Below the pieces are notes generated by a model that was given only the letters and a program-made list of their open reading frames with translations, was not told where the DNA came from and did not search any database. Positions 10,816-22,260 of a stretch of DNA of 64,000 bases are shown here, one piece after another. Origin of the DNA: Isoetes taiwanensis. Taxonomy: Eukaryota; Streptophyta; Lycopodiopsida; Isoetales; Isoetaceae. The DNA lies in assembly GCA_021234155.1 (NCBI GenBank), contig JAJEKV010000099.1:2174165-2238164 (forward strand), read 5' to 3'. A program made the position numbers and the translations under genes. How positions within the stretch are numbered: the first letter of the stretch is position 1; every line of letters begins with the position of its first letter.

Positions 10816-11450
10816 CTCATGAACAAAAGTGTTCTCAGGCCTACATATTTTACTACATTGTGGAGAAAACATACAATGGCGAGTGAATGAGCATTGAACA
10901 GGATCACACATAGAAAGTACACCTATATCCCAACAATGTGATATAGGTTTCTAAGCTGATATAATGACCTCAATGAAGAAAACATCACTGCCTACGGCAT
11001 AACGTACTATTTCTGTCTAAATATCGTCCATTGCCAACATAACTTATTCTTACGAAATACTCTTAGAAGCTCTCTCATGATCCATCTTTTGGTGCTTGCC
11101 AAACATTGCAAGCATTGTTTCTTTTGCCATAATTTGGGATATGCATCATATAAAACTCACCTCATCTATGGCAAGTATAGAAACGGCATGCATTTTGAGG
11201 TTGGATATCTCGATCATTCGGCAAATGGAGTCTAAAGTACCAACCACAATTTGTGGAGGAGCTACCTGCAACAATGGTTAGTTTGTTAATACAATTCCAT
11301 AAGTCAAGACGACTTTACATCCAATATGTAGCAAAATAACATGGGTTTTTTTTTGTGTTTTTGTACGCTTTTCACTAAGGTTTTCCTATGATTTCGTAAT
11401 GTATTCAAATGAATGTACTAATGCGTACATCTAGAGTGCACCATTTCTGA

Positions 11451-11650
11451 GCCATTGATTTTAGCCTTTTTTTTTTCAATGGTCAACAACCAATGGCTCA
11501 CAACAAAAGCCCCTTTTTTGTGCGTGTGGTGCATAATGGGCACATGAAGGGCCATTGATTTTAGCCTTTTTTTTCAATAGTCAACAACCAATGGCTCACA
11601 ACAAAAGCCCTCTTTTTGTGTGTGTGGTGCATAATGGGCACATGAAGGGC
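11451..11650. repeat. 100-bp tandem duplication
   Basis: Two units (11451-11550 and 11551-11650) start GCCATTGATTTTAGCC and end GGGCACATGAAGG. They differ by a few bases and T-run lengths. Each unit also contains a short inverted pair (GCCATTG...CAATGGC). They lie in the long intron of the helicase pseudogene. Confidence 0.85.
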
Positions 11651-12440
11651 TTGAAGGGCGCATGTAGCGCAGTTTCCCCGCCGGCAACACATTTCTTATC
11701 ATAACTTTTGATCCAGAGCTCTGTTTGAGATGATTTTTATTTCATTGGAAAGCTATCTCCGAGATCTTTTTGATAGTGTATGATATGGATATGTTTGGTT
11801 AAGTTATATATGCTAAAACAGCAATTTTTTGGCCGGGTTTGGTAGGCTTTCACATCCTACCGGTGATTAATCTGAGTTAATCTTATTGATATTGTTTTAT
11901 GGCTCATTCAAAATGAAGCTTGCAAAAATTACCATGCATTTTTAGATTTTGAGGCGACATTAAGCAAATTCCAAGGCTTCTAGATCCTTGTGCTAACAAG
12001 CAGAAAAGTTTTCCACTTTGGTTTCTTACCACAAGAATCCATGGAGGCCAAAGGCTGCTGTTAAATTCCAGTTGAAAAATGTTTGTGTATGGGTGTTGCA
12101 AACTTTATGACTTTCAGAATAATGGGATCAATTTGCTCTACCTTTATGGTAACTTTTACTTATGTTCTATTTGTTTTATTGTGATCAAATTCAAAAGCTA
12201 CAGTGATGAAAGCCTTAAATGAATTCTAGTTTTTTACGGTTTTGAATTCTAAAATTTTTGTCACACGCGGCGGAGGGAGGGAATGATGTCCCTAAGGCCC
12301 CTCAAGGGGCCAAAAAATTTTTTTTAGCAACATAAACCATTAACATCCAACATATCAAAATTAAATCCCCCTAAGACCCCCGGGTTTGGGTGCATATTCA
12401 CATGGGGGACGAGGGGCGTCCTAAAAGGCCCAGAAGGGGC

Positions 12441-12966
12441 AAATTTTTGCAACACAAACCATTAACATCCAACATATAAAAATTAAATTCCCACACATAA
12501 CTACCATTGACATTAATTAACACAACCATTGGGTCCAACACATTTTAAATTAAAATCCCCTTAAACCCCTTTGGTTTGGGTGCATATTCACGGGTGAGGT
12601 GGCGTAGGGCGCGAAGCCCTCATAATTGTATTTTGCACGTACAAAATCAACACCATATAGTATTAAAGTTGAAATCTTATAGTATTTTGCGAATCTTGTT
12701 ATACAAGATAGCAAATTTTGTACTTGCATACCCCACAAATGAGGAACTTTAATGTGCGGTGTAGATTAAGGAATAAGGGGTGAATATGCCTATCCAACGC
12801 AATCTCGTTGCGGAGTCACCCCTTGTGAATATGCACCCAAACCAAACGAGGGGGATTTTAATTTAAATGTGTTGAACCCAATGGTTGTGTTAATTAAATG
12901 TCAATGGTAGCTATGTGTTGGGAATTTAATTTTTATATGTTGATGTTAATGGTTTGTGTTGCAAAA
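12441..12966. mobile_element. Foldback element with about 150-bp inverted arms
   Basis: Left arm 12441-12597 (TTTTTGCAACACAAACCATT ... GGGTGCATATTCAC) is repeated in reverse complement at 12826-12966 (GTGAATATGCACCC ... AATGGTTTGTGTTGCAAAAA), with few mismatches. The centre is about 230 bp. A partial direct copy of the left arm precedes it at about 12318-12400. No transposase frame is present. It looks like a MITE or foldback transposon; clear target duplications were not identified. Confidence 0.8.
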
Positions 12967-13660
12967 AAACGATTTGAACAAAAAACGAAACGAAAAAATC
13001 AATCTTTCCTAGCTCGTGCTCTATGATAAGGTTATCAAAGTGTTCCTTGATACAGATCCTCCTAATTTATTGCTCATATTACTTCAGCAATTTTAGCCCA
13101 ATACTGCCATTTCTCAATGCACTCATGATTTAATTTACCACACTTTTGCATTAACACTTTATGACCAAATGACAATACTAATTCTTTGAATAATTTTTGC
13201 TAAATCAAGAGAAACAAGCAATAGTGAGGCACGCCAATGGAAGCTATGATGCAAGCAATAGGACATGGATTCATAGATCAAGACAGCCTCATGAAATTAT
13301 TCTTCTTCTATATAAATGCAATTTTACAATTCATTGGATCTTTGGTGTTCCTATCATTCCAATGACTTGCTGCCCACCCAATTTATTTCTCGAAGTTATT
13401 AGGCATGGAAAAATAGGCTGAAGTGGTACCAAAATGGACTAACATACATTCTTGCTATATATCAATGACATAAGAATATTTGCAGCTCATGAAAGAAACA
13501 AACCTTAAGCCACTTTTTGTATCTAACTCCACCTAAGAGTTACAACAATAGGGACATTTGACCTTTGCCTTGAACATCAGATGCCTCGTCTAAAGTTGGG
13601 CTCCCTGCCAACATTCGTGCAACCTTGCCAAAACGGGCTGGACTGAAGACCACCATGCTA

Positions 13661-13984
13661 TTTTAGCACATGCCAAAAACATCCGAGCTTTGGAGATGGA
13701 AAAAGAACGGATTGTGGCAAGGGGTGCCATTGCCATAACACAGGTGACCTCCATAGTGCATGCGTCGACCTCCATAGCTGAGCTTATATATGGAGCCGGT
13801 TAGCCAGTTTCCACATCGGTTGCTCAACAACACTGGCAACCGCCAGTTTATAGGCATAAGCAGGTTTGAAGCAGTTTCCAGCATATTCTAAGCATATTCT
13901 AGCATATACTTAGAATATGCCGGAAACCCACATGAGCGAGGGTTTGCCCCCCAGGGGCAACCCAAAAAAGAAGGTAAAAGCAAA
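13661..13984. other. Junction between helicase pseudogene and LINE, with a 12-bp hairpin
   Basis: A perfect 12-bp inverted pair, GCATATTCTAAG (13881-13892) and CTTAGAATATGC (13909-13920), with a 16-nt loop. No gene recognised. Confidence 0.5.
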
Positions 13985-16680
13985 AATATATCAAGAAAGA
14001 AGGTGCTTGTCATTGTATGTTACTTCGAAAGCCAGAGCCATATCTTATCACCAACAAGTTGGCAATATCACTGGGCTCATTTTATCTGATAATATCACCA
14101 AGTTAAGCATCTTGAAATATGCAGACAACTCCTTCAACTTTCTCAAGAATGATCTTAGAAATATCGAATTCTTTCTTCATATTGTATTAATGGAGCTTTT
14201 GTTATCTCTCTTAACATAAATAAATGCCTCATATAAACGATTTGACCCAAAGAGACGTACTTGCATCAAGTGTATTACTTCAGGTCAAGCTACAAGTTTA
14301 TTAGGCTTACCACTTTCTTTGCATACCGCCTTAAAGGCCTATGGTCCCCAATTGTGTAAAAAATCATAAGGAAACTATATCGTAATTGCTTATCTCTTTT
14401 TGGCATAACAATTATTGCAAACTCTGTAATTGCAAGTTCTCGTATCTATTTCTCTTCTGCTCTGTTAGCACCCAAAAGTACTTATCAACAGATAATGAGG
14501 ATCATTAAATATTTTAATTGGGGAAAAAACCATAAGGTAAATTGCCACACGGTGAAAAAAAGCAAAGGTCAAGGGGGCCTTCGCTGCAAAGTTTCAAGGT
14601 TATGCATTAGCGGGTATATTTATCTGGAGGACTCTTTACCACCAGCAAAACTCTGCTTCAAGATTTATTAACTGCTGCCTATAGAGAAGTTGTATAAATG
14701 GCCATCCTTTAGTACCTCATCACCTGTCTTCTTGTGCATTAAACCATCTGCCAATACCTCTTCTTTAATGTGAAATTTAATATTGGCTTGGAATTATGTA
14801 TTCAAAGCTTTCACTCGTGATAATATGGACTTATGTCATCATACAAATAGCATTTTCTATAATCCAAAGCTTGCTACTAGGAATGGTTTCTTTTGCTATT
14901 AGACATGCAAGAGTGTAAAATAAATGGTTGCAAAATGGTGATCCATCTATTTGGCTTAGTGATAGATGGATCACTTGGACTGCATTTTAAAGCTGAAATT
15001 AGAGGAACAGCCTCAGATAGATTATTGATCAAAAACATCATTAGAAAGGTGGTTAATATTGACCTCAATGTCAATGAAAAGAAAATTGACTGGGCATTAA
15101 ATAATAAAATGCAGTACAAAGTTTCTTCCATCTATAAACATCTCTTCATGCAGATGACTTCTTCAGCTTTCTCAAAAATGATCTTAGAAATATTGAATTC
15201 TTTCTCTAAATTCTATCTTCAATGCTGCTTTTGGTACCTTTCTTAACATGAACAAATGTCTCATTATAGATGATTTGACCTAAATAGACATGCTGGTATC
15301 AAGTGTGTCACCCCAAGTCAAGCTACTAGTTTGCTAGACTTGTTACTCAGTCTTAAAGGCCTATGGCCCCCAATTGTGTCAAACTTGAAAGAAAACTAAA
15401 CAATTATGGTAATTGCTTATCTCTTGCTGGCAGAACAATTATTGCAAACTCTATAATGCAAGTTCTCATTCTCTTCTGTCCTGTTAGCACCCAAAAGTAC
15501 TTATCAACAGATAGCGGGGCTCATTAGTATTTGTATTTGAGGAAAAAGCCATAAGGTAAAATGGCACCCAGTGACAAAAAGCAAACCTCAAGGGAATCTT
15601 AGTTGTAAAGATTTAGTTCTTCAAGGTTATGCATTAGTAGGTAAATTTAGCTGGAGAGCTCTTTACTACCAACAAAACTCTGCTTCAAAATTTATTAACT
15701 ACTGGCTACAGAGAAGCCACATAAAGGGCCATCCTTCAATACCTCATCATTTGCCATCATCTGCCTTCAAGTGCATTAAACCATCTGCCAATACCTCTCC
15801 TTTAATGAGAAGTTTAATATTGGCTTGGAATTATGTATCCAAAGCTTTCTCTTATATTAATGTGAACTTATGGCATCATGAAACTAGCATTTTCTGAAAT
15901 CCAAAAGCGTTCTACCAGCAATTATATTTCTCTGGCTATTAGACACCCAAGAGTCTATAATAAATGATTGCAAAATGGTATTTCTCAATTAGGAGATCTC
16001 TGGCTTAGTGATAGATGGATCATTTGAACTGCGTTTAAAGCTAAAATTAGAGGGGCATCCTCAGATAGATTGCTGTTCAAACACATCACTAGAAAGATGG
16101 CCAATATTGACCTCAATGTCAATGAAAAGAAAATTGATTGGCGTTAAATAATAAAATGCAATACAATGTTTCTTCCATCTATAAATATCTTGCAATATCT
16201 GAGAAGTGAGAAGGCTTCTAAAGCTAGGTTGTACTGTGGAACATTCCTGTAGAAACTGAGACTAAGTTCTTAAGAGAAATTTGGGACTCGTGGACTCATA
16301 TTCCGCTCCAAAGGTGAGTTATTTCATTTGGCTGCTAGAGCAAATAAAAGTCTGCCTAATATGGAAACATTTCATAGACACCAAATTAGCAATCATTAGC
16401 TTTATTGCACTTTGGAATGTATGGAAGCATAGAAATAGGTGCCTACATAGAGGCCATAAACCATCATGCATTTGGATTAAAGTTAGCTTTATATATAATG
16501 CCAAGTTAGCTGCTATTGCTCATAAAGGTAAATGTGTTCAAAATTCTTATGATGTTAGATGGAATGATATTGAGCGGTTTTCAACTTTTCATGATTCTTC
16601 AAACTCAATTGTCCATGAGTAGCTTACTACTATTGATACTTTGCTTCTTAGATTATCTCGAGAACTGCAAGTATAAATTT
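13985..16680 (+). mobile_element. LINE ORF2 fragments (reverse transcriptase C-terminal part)
   Basis: Plus-strand translations give LINE ORF2 words in order: VGNITGLILSDN...YADN (a YADD catalytic box with the last Asp lost), STYQQIMRIIKYFNWG, GGL, IKPSANTS...LILAWNYV, and near 16320-16480 FIALWNVWKHRNRC, like the C-terminal ORF2 region. Frames are broken by many stops. The element would have encoded endonuclease plus reverse transcriptase, but only the downstream half is visible and it is dead. Confidence 0.75.
14119..16190 (+). repeat. 1.03-kb tandem duplication within the LINE
   Basis: Sequence from 14119 (ATGCAGACAACTCCTTCAAC) recurs from 15148 (ATGCAGATGACTTCTTCAGC) with a period of about 1029 bp, and the match continues to about 16190. 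Both copies carry the same LINE segment, including the RT catalytic area and the IKPSANTS region. Divergence is roughly 10-15% by eye, so the duplication is old. Confidence 0.8.
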
Positions 16681-17002
16681 GAATATGTAGCACAATAATA
16701 GGAGTTCTAAGGGGATTTGATATGGATGTAAAAATGAGGATTCCTAAGACCATAGACCATATCCCTAAAACAATTGAATGGGTTGTTATTAAAAAAAATA
16801 TAAGCTTAAGATAAAAAAAAAATCACGTTATCTCACTTGTTATATTGGTCAAAGTAGTTTCATTAGGACATTGAGTTATTTTGGTAGAGGTTCGACCTCT
16901 CGTACTTCATATTCTAAAACCTTAGGCGAAGCCGTATAGAGATTCCATATTCTATCAAAACCTTAGGCGAACTTGTATTTCATATTTCAAAATTATAGCA
17001 CC

Positions 17003-18540
17003 CCCAATTCTCATGAGGACTCACATCATGCATCTAAACAACCGTGATAGATAGGCTTTCCATTCATCACAGCAGTAGTATACATTGGATTTATAATGTG
17101 TGAAGTGAGTGGGGTAGTTGACTATAAGCATAATACCGGACTACCCCATGTAAAGAGAAAATGACAATAATATTATAGTAGGGCGAGGCAAATGTGAGAA
17201 GAATGGCGACAACTTCTTATCAGGATAAACAACCCTGCCCTTTCAGGTTTTCAGGGAAAACCCTAATAAGAAACGGTCGCCAATATTCTCGAGGTATTGC
17301 ATGGAGCGCCCGTGCGAGGAAGAAAGGACCAGTACTGAGCAAAGAGGAAATATATATGTCCCTTGATTTTCCTAATCCTGAAAATATAACCGCAAGCACC
17401 TATAAGTTTCATTAATAAGCACAACGTATGGATGGCTTGAACTCCTGTCGGGAAGCTATTCGCGTGCATCCTGCAATGAATGCCGATGACAACAAAAAGC
17501 ACAGAACATAAAATAAATAATATCAACATAATAGAAAGAACTTTGAAAAACCTCCAGAGGGACCAGTCATGCGTGTCACGCGACAATAAACCTCTATAAT
17601 GAGGAAGGGCTAGTCATGCGTGCCACGCAAAAATATATAACTTTGAAAAGAATTTGAAAGAACTCTTGAAAAGAAAACCTCCAGAGGGGCTGGTCATGCG
17701 TGCCACATGACAAAAAACCTCTATAACAAGGAGGGGCTTGTCACGCATGCCAAGCACATACGAATAATAATAACTTTCTCAGAAAGAAGAGATATTATGA
17801 AATTTCTTAACATAGATGACACTTAAGTCGAGTAGGTAGGCTCTTTCATCATTCATCTCTGCAGGTGTTTTACATTGGTTGAGAGTGGGTAGCCGCATAT
17901 CGCGGGCTACCCAAAAACTAATTATAAATTATTACAATTATGCAGCTAAAAACAACTCCTCAATGGAGTTGTTAACATAACAAAGTATGGTGAGATATTG
18001 GATAGTGTACCTGCTGAAGGCTTATCACCGGGATTAAAAAACCCCGCCCTCTTGGGTTTTCGGGGAAAAACCCTAATGATAAGCCCTCAGCAAGGGGCTT
18101 GGACTATCATCATGCTACTACAACGATCCTCAAAAAATATGAATATCGAAGAAGCCAGGAAGTGCATGTTAACTGAATCCTTGCACAACATAAACACTAA
18201 AATATATACATGATAAAAAACCTCCAAAATAAAAAGGACTAGTCATGTGTGCCACGCGAAACAATAAACATAACATAAAAGAGAGAGAGAGGGAGAGAAT
18301 TAATTAATTATACATAATTAAAAAGGGGTTGGGAGGTGGGTTCAAGAGGAAGAGAAAGGAAACTGCTGAGACGAAGAAGAAACGCCGATTTGAGAAGCTG
18401 GAGAAGACTGCTGCTATAAAAAACTAAACCAAAAGTTCAAAACTGCATGCAAAACATGTATGCATGCATGCATGCTCCTTCTCCTGAGAATCTCGATCCT
18501 ACGGATCGATTCGCATTCTCATGAGGACTCGCATCATAAC
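17003..18540. repeat. Two diverged modules with hairpins and a GTCATGCGTGCCACGC array
   Basis: The word ATTCTCATGAGGACTC occurs at about 17008 and again at about 18515. Between them are two roughly parallel modules, each with a GGGTAG...CTACCC pair and a GGGTTTTC-GGG-AAAACCCT hairpin (about 17245 and 18052). Five short units of the form AAACCTC...GG-CTAGTCATGCGTGCCACGC occur at about 17546, 17588, 17675, 17715 and 18216. The unit itself contains small palindromes (CCTCCAGAGG and GCGTGCCACGC). No coding potential. Confidence 0.65.
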
Positions 18541-18545
18541 CAAAG

Positions 18546-18800
18546 CTTGGGCTATTAGTAAGGTCGTCCCCATTCATAAGCCAGGTGAAAAGAATGATCC
18601 TTCTCTTGCATAATCATGGACAATCTATTTTTTTTCAAGCTCTTAGCCAGTATTATTGAGAAGAAGTTGACAGTGTGGACATAACATATTAATGTATGTG
18701 TTGTAGGACATGCAAACTTTCGCCAGGACCATTCTACGACAGATCATATTTCACATATTCTAAATGAGATGCGCCCTGGACTATCTCGGTCGTAGGATCC
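18546..18800 (+). mobile_element. LINE reverse transcriptase fragment (fingers/palm start)
   Basis: Plus-strand translation gives AWAISKVVPIHKPGEKNDPS and then GHANFRQDHSTTDHISHIL, matching the conserved RT words (IPIxKPGxKxDPxNYR and QAGFRxxxSTxDHI). Frames are interrupted by stops. It is probably the same LINE as 19180-19560, split by the inverted arm at 18875-19155. Confidence 0.7.
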
Positions 18801-19179
18801 ATCTATCCTATGCCCTAGATCATATGATGGGGCCTTCGGGCACCTCTCGTTTCGATTACGATCATGTATGATTGGGTGCACCTATGATTTTGAAGTATGA
18901 AATACAGGTTCGCCTAAGATTATAGAATATGAAATACAGAGACTCGGACCTCTACCAAAATAGTTTAATATCCTAGTAAGAACGTTTAACCAATGCAACC
19001 AACAAGATAACATGCTTATTTTTTCTATTGAATCTATGTTTTTTTCTTTCTTAATAATAACCCATTCAATTGTTTTACGAGTATGGTCTATGGTCTCAGG
19101 AATACTTCCATATTAAATCCCCCTGGAACCCCTTGTTATTGTGCCATCAAGTTCGTGTTTATTTTTTCTATTGAATCTT

Positions 19180-19560
19180 TTTATTTTCTTATTCTTTATC
19201 TCCTACACTCTTTAGCTTGTAGATTTATCATTTGGAAGCATGGCTTGCTCATCATAGTCGCGGAGGACCGCCACCATGTATACCTCAAGCAACTTATGTA
19301 TGTTGATGATGTTTCACTTGTAGCACATGGAGTTGCTAGTATGCAACAACATTTACATGCTTTATACACTTTTTGTGAGAACACGAGTCTGTACATTAAT
19401 CTCTAAAAGACCAAGCTCTTAGTAGTTTAGTCTCATGGTATACTATTCCAACTTTGTACTATGATATCTACGAAGTGGAAGTTATAGATAGCTACACGTA
19501 TTTTGATGTAAAATTTTGAAAGAATACACTCTAAGAATAGTGCACCACCAAGCTTGTATG
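19180..19560 (+). mobile_element. LINE reverse transcriptase fragment with YVDD catalytic box
   Basis: Translation reads QLMYVDDVSLVAHG, then QQHLHALYTFCENTSLYINL and TKLLVV, the classic F/YxDD region followed by the N-x-x-KT motif of LINE reverse transcriptases. A stop falls between the last two words. It is non-functional. Confidence 0.78.
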
Positions 19561-19569
19561 ACTGCACAC

Positions 19570-20150
19570 AGGAGAGCGAGCAGCACCCATCTGGTCTTCT
19601 GGCCGGAACCTGCATATTGTCGACATTATGGAGGCGACTGACTGTCCTGCTACAGAAGAGGTGGTATATTTTCTCACTCAGGTGATGCAGGTACAGCCAG
19701 ATGGCATTATCTCGGCCGGTTGGGTTGGAGCAGCATGACCCGACCGACCTCGTCACCTCCTAGTTCACTTTAGAGATGCTATTTCCCGCCGACATATCCT
19801 GATGCATGGGAATCATCTGAAAGGGACCACCTTTCCGTCCAAAAGAAACTACACAAATCTACAGATGAAAAGAGAAACTACATCGGCTACGCGAAGCTTG
19901 TTTGCAACAAAAGTGGGAAGTGGACAGAGGAGGATGGGCTATCAATAAGGATCAATGGAATTCTGATCTATGGACAGTTGGTGTATAGTCCCACTCTTCA
20001 TATTTGTTTGTAATTTATGTTCTTTTACTCTTGTGATGGGTCTTAGTCCCCGAGTTTCAATTTGGGCTTTCGCCCTTTGCGTGTACTTCGTCCCATAAGC
20101 TCGTTGAGCTTCCCCTAGATGCTAAAAATATCTTGTCTTATCTTATCCAT
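19570..20150 (+). mobile_element. ORF1-only LINE (copy 2), with TCTTATC tail
   Basis: Plus-strand pieces DRPRHLLVHFRDAISRRHIL, MHGNHLKGTTF, EACLQQKWEVDRGG and NKDQWNS are clearly homologous to the ORF1 in the minus-strand copy at 8327-9001, but with frameshifts. The end, from about 20030, has GATGGGTCTTAGTCCCC, a GCTTTCGCCCTTTGCGTG region and a tail of TCTTATCTTATC at about 20136. As in copy 1, ORF1 is followed directly by the 3' end with no ORF2. Confidence 0.75.
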
Positions 20151-21344
20151 TAAATTGAGAACTATTCGTAACATCTGCATCTATTTTGGAGATCATTGTC
20201 CAATCACGAGGAAAAACTTTATAGTGGCAACTTGTGGAGAACAAATAGATACAGTCACTAACAAATGTTTGAGACTTGGCCAAAGCTCCTGCCATGTTGG
20301 CCATTGAAGGATAGTATTTACTCTCGATACAAGCTGGACCAGATTCAACTTTGAGCATCTAATGAGGTATAGAGAAGAAAATGTACATTATTGTTTATAA
20401 AAGTATTTCTACAATTATCTTGGTGCCCATGGCATTGTGGCATTGGAGCAATCTCTAGTGCCTTGACGCCTTGTTAAAATACACTCTAAAGCAAATACTT
20501 CACCAATGGAATAAATAAAGAAACCCAATCTAAACAATGTCCTCTCACAAAAACTCTAGAATAGCAAAAAAGTTACTATTCATAACAAGCAACCCAACAA
20601 CTGCCATCACATTGAACAACCACCATATATTAACATTGGAGCGACCTGTATTGACTTAACACCTTGTTTTTCTTGAGGTCTGAACCAACCAATGGACGCC
20701 TCGTACAAATATGCACCAAAACAACGTGGTGTTCAAGTAGGGATTTAATGAATGTTATGTATTGGGTGGGGTCAACGGTTCCATAAGGACTCAAACCCGA
20801 GGCACAGTCAAATTTGAAAAGATGAGATGAGGACCAAAATTGGGGTATAACTAATGCTACATCAGCTCTAACATAGTATTCTCCACATAATAAATATAGG
20901 ACCTTGAACCTTAGAAACACAATCTCAAACTTGATCAACCACTTACAATTTAAACATTAATATATCCCATAGTTGCCACCTTTATTTCGTCCTTTTAGGT
21001 CGATATATGCCACGAAAAAAATGCCACCCTGATGTGATGAACCTACGCGAAAACAAGGAAAAAAATTGAAAAATATGCAAGAAATACGGAGAAAATATGC
21101 CAAGATCGATGAAGAATCTAATATATGAACAAGAATCAAGAGTACAATGGCCCAAAGGTAAGCAGAAACACGAGACAGATGCCTAGAAGGCTCAAGGCTG
21201 GCGTTGAACCGGAACGGTTCGACAAGAAAGAAGTGCCTCCTTATATATCTAGGCCAACGGTCAGGATCGCGCCACTCCAACGGATGAGATCACGCCAAGC
21301 GTCACACATGCATATAGGTTCCCGCATATGAGAAAGACGTGAGA
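20151..21344. other. Spacer, nothing recognised
   Basis: AT-rich sequence with several short open frames (20630-20938, 20957-21280) that match nothing I know. No repeats or element ends were identified. Confidence 0.45.
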
Positions 21345-21440
21345 GTGTGCTTTCAACAAGTATTGGTAGCACACTTGGCAAAGGTGTGTGTTTTGCAACT
21401 AGAAGGTTGCAAGTTTAAACCTTTTCTTGTGCAACTACCC
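21345..21440 (+). mobile_element. Possible tRNA-derived SINE head
   Basis: TAGCACACTTGG resembles a Pol III A box with one mismatch. About 50 bp later AGGTTGCAAGTTTAAACC resembles a degenerate B box (GGTTCGAACC type). No tail or target duplication was identified, so this is tentative. Confidence 0.35.
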
Positions 21441-21659
21441 TTTTGCATCCGCGTGATGACCATCTTTTGTACATATGAGTATAATGTTCGTATGATACAA
21501 ATATCCGTATGGTCGTCACACCTGCTATTTCGGCGTTTTTAGCAAAAATTTAAAAAGGGAAACCTTCTGTCGATGCTTCATCGATTTCTTTACGCTGGAA
21601 ACGTGCCTGAAAATACTTTGGAACACCAAAATAGCAGGGGGGCAATTTTTTCGTCAAGA

Positions 21660-21757
21660 AATTCTTGCCGGGACAAGATTTTGTGGCACGCGCCCAAGCT
21701 CGCGGCTGCCGCCGCTCGCCAGGGGTTTCACCCCGAAATTTTGTCCCGGCAAGAATT
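21660..21757. repeat. Foldback with about 22-bp arms
   Basis: AATTCTTGCCGGGACAA (about 21660) pairs with TTGTCCCGGCAAGAATT (about 21741). The arms extend a few bases further with one mismatch. The loop is GC-rich (GCTCGCGGCTGCCGCCGCTC). It could be a small foldback transposon or a hairpin RNA source. No gene is present. Confidence 0.75.
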
Positions 21758-22098
21758 ACCTATTTCAATATTATGACATGGTATTTTTATAATTGGACCA
21801 GATGAGACGACGACGTGATCTTAGAAAATGACATCTTAGGAAATGGGAGTACCTAGGGTAAGTACTCATGGGAAGCATATACGAAAAAGCATTCAACAAG
21901 GTTTAAAATGTCGCCTAGAATTGATGGTTGCACAACATTCTTGGAGTGTGGTATTGACCGTGAAGCTAGATAGATAGTAATTTTTTTTGTTGGATAGACA
22001 TCAGGGATAAATTTTATTCATTCAAAAGACGTTGGAGAGAATGATTGTTTTGAAGGGTAAAAAAATCCAGTCCCAAGATTTAACCCTGGATATTTATA
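21758..22098. other. Spacer upstream of CAMTA
   Basis: No gene or repeat recognised; probably part of the distal 5' flank of the CAMTA gene. Confidence 0.4.
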
Positions 22099-22099
22099 T

Positions 22100-22260
22100 T
22101 GTCGGGAAGAACTATTTTAAACTTGACGGGCGCCCGTCAATTTTCGTACTTTCCTAGTGTTGCGGTGGACCTCAAAGACTGGCTTTGCTTATCAGTCTTT
22201 GGAGCTGCCATGAAGCAGGAGTTTTGCCTTCACGGAGCTGATAAAGCGGATGACTTTCAG
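22100..22260 (+). other. Possible CAMTA 5' leader exon
   Basis: GCGGATGACTTTCAG at 22246-22260 is followed by GTTAGA, a usable donor. A matching acceptor (TTTGTAG) ends at 23017, just before the start-codon exon. If spliced, the leader would carry a short upstream frame starting ATGAAGCAGGAG. CAMTA genes commonly have a leader intron, but this exon is inferred from splice sites only. Confidence 0.35.

Larger units (their letters stand above)
9269..13660 (-). pseudogene. DEAD-box RNA helicase remnant, RH58-like
   Basis: Five minus-strand pieces resemble plant chloroplast DEAD-box helicase RH58 in order. About 13650-13504 has GKVARMLAG...KKWLK with an internal stop and a deletion where motif Ia (PTREL) should be. 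11265-11161 has APPQIVVGTL...LAIDEV (motifs Ib and II), with good splice sites. 10464-10322 has KRQTIFASATIPQ (motif III SAT) and DCIQNKWIK, with a frameshift upstream. 9681-9603 has CDPENKLEVLF...AAFIF, with an extra T in a T run. 9499-9269 has SAKAKARFDSTISILMEFF and then degenerates. The Walker A motif and the C-terminal motif VI are not found. RH58 family members unwind RNA, but this copy has lost essential parts. The intron between the first two pieces (11266-13503) holds tandem and foldback repeats. Confidence 0.78.
16681..19155. mobile_element. 2.5-kb structure with about 300-bp inverted ends
   Basis: The left arm, 16681-16995, matches the reverse complement of 18875-19155 along its length. 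Shared words include GCACAATAA, CCATAGACCATA, AAACAATTGAATGGGTT, TTTTGGTAGAGGT, CTTAGGCGAA and GTATTTCATA. The interior has no transposase frame but contains a repeat module array (17003-18540) and a LINE RT fragment (18546-18800). It could be a MULE-like element with long ends, or two inverted copies of one retroelement 3' end. No target duplication was found, so the class is open. Confidence 0.6.

Noticed and set aside
17546-18255. CRISPR-like array (short repeats with hairpins)
   Set aside because: Spacers are of irregular length and repeats diverge; this is a eukaryotic genome with no cas genes.
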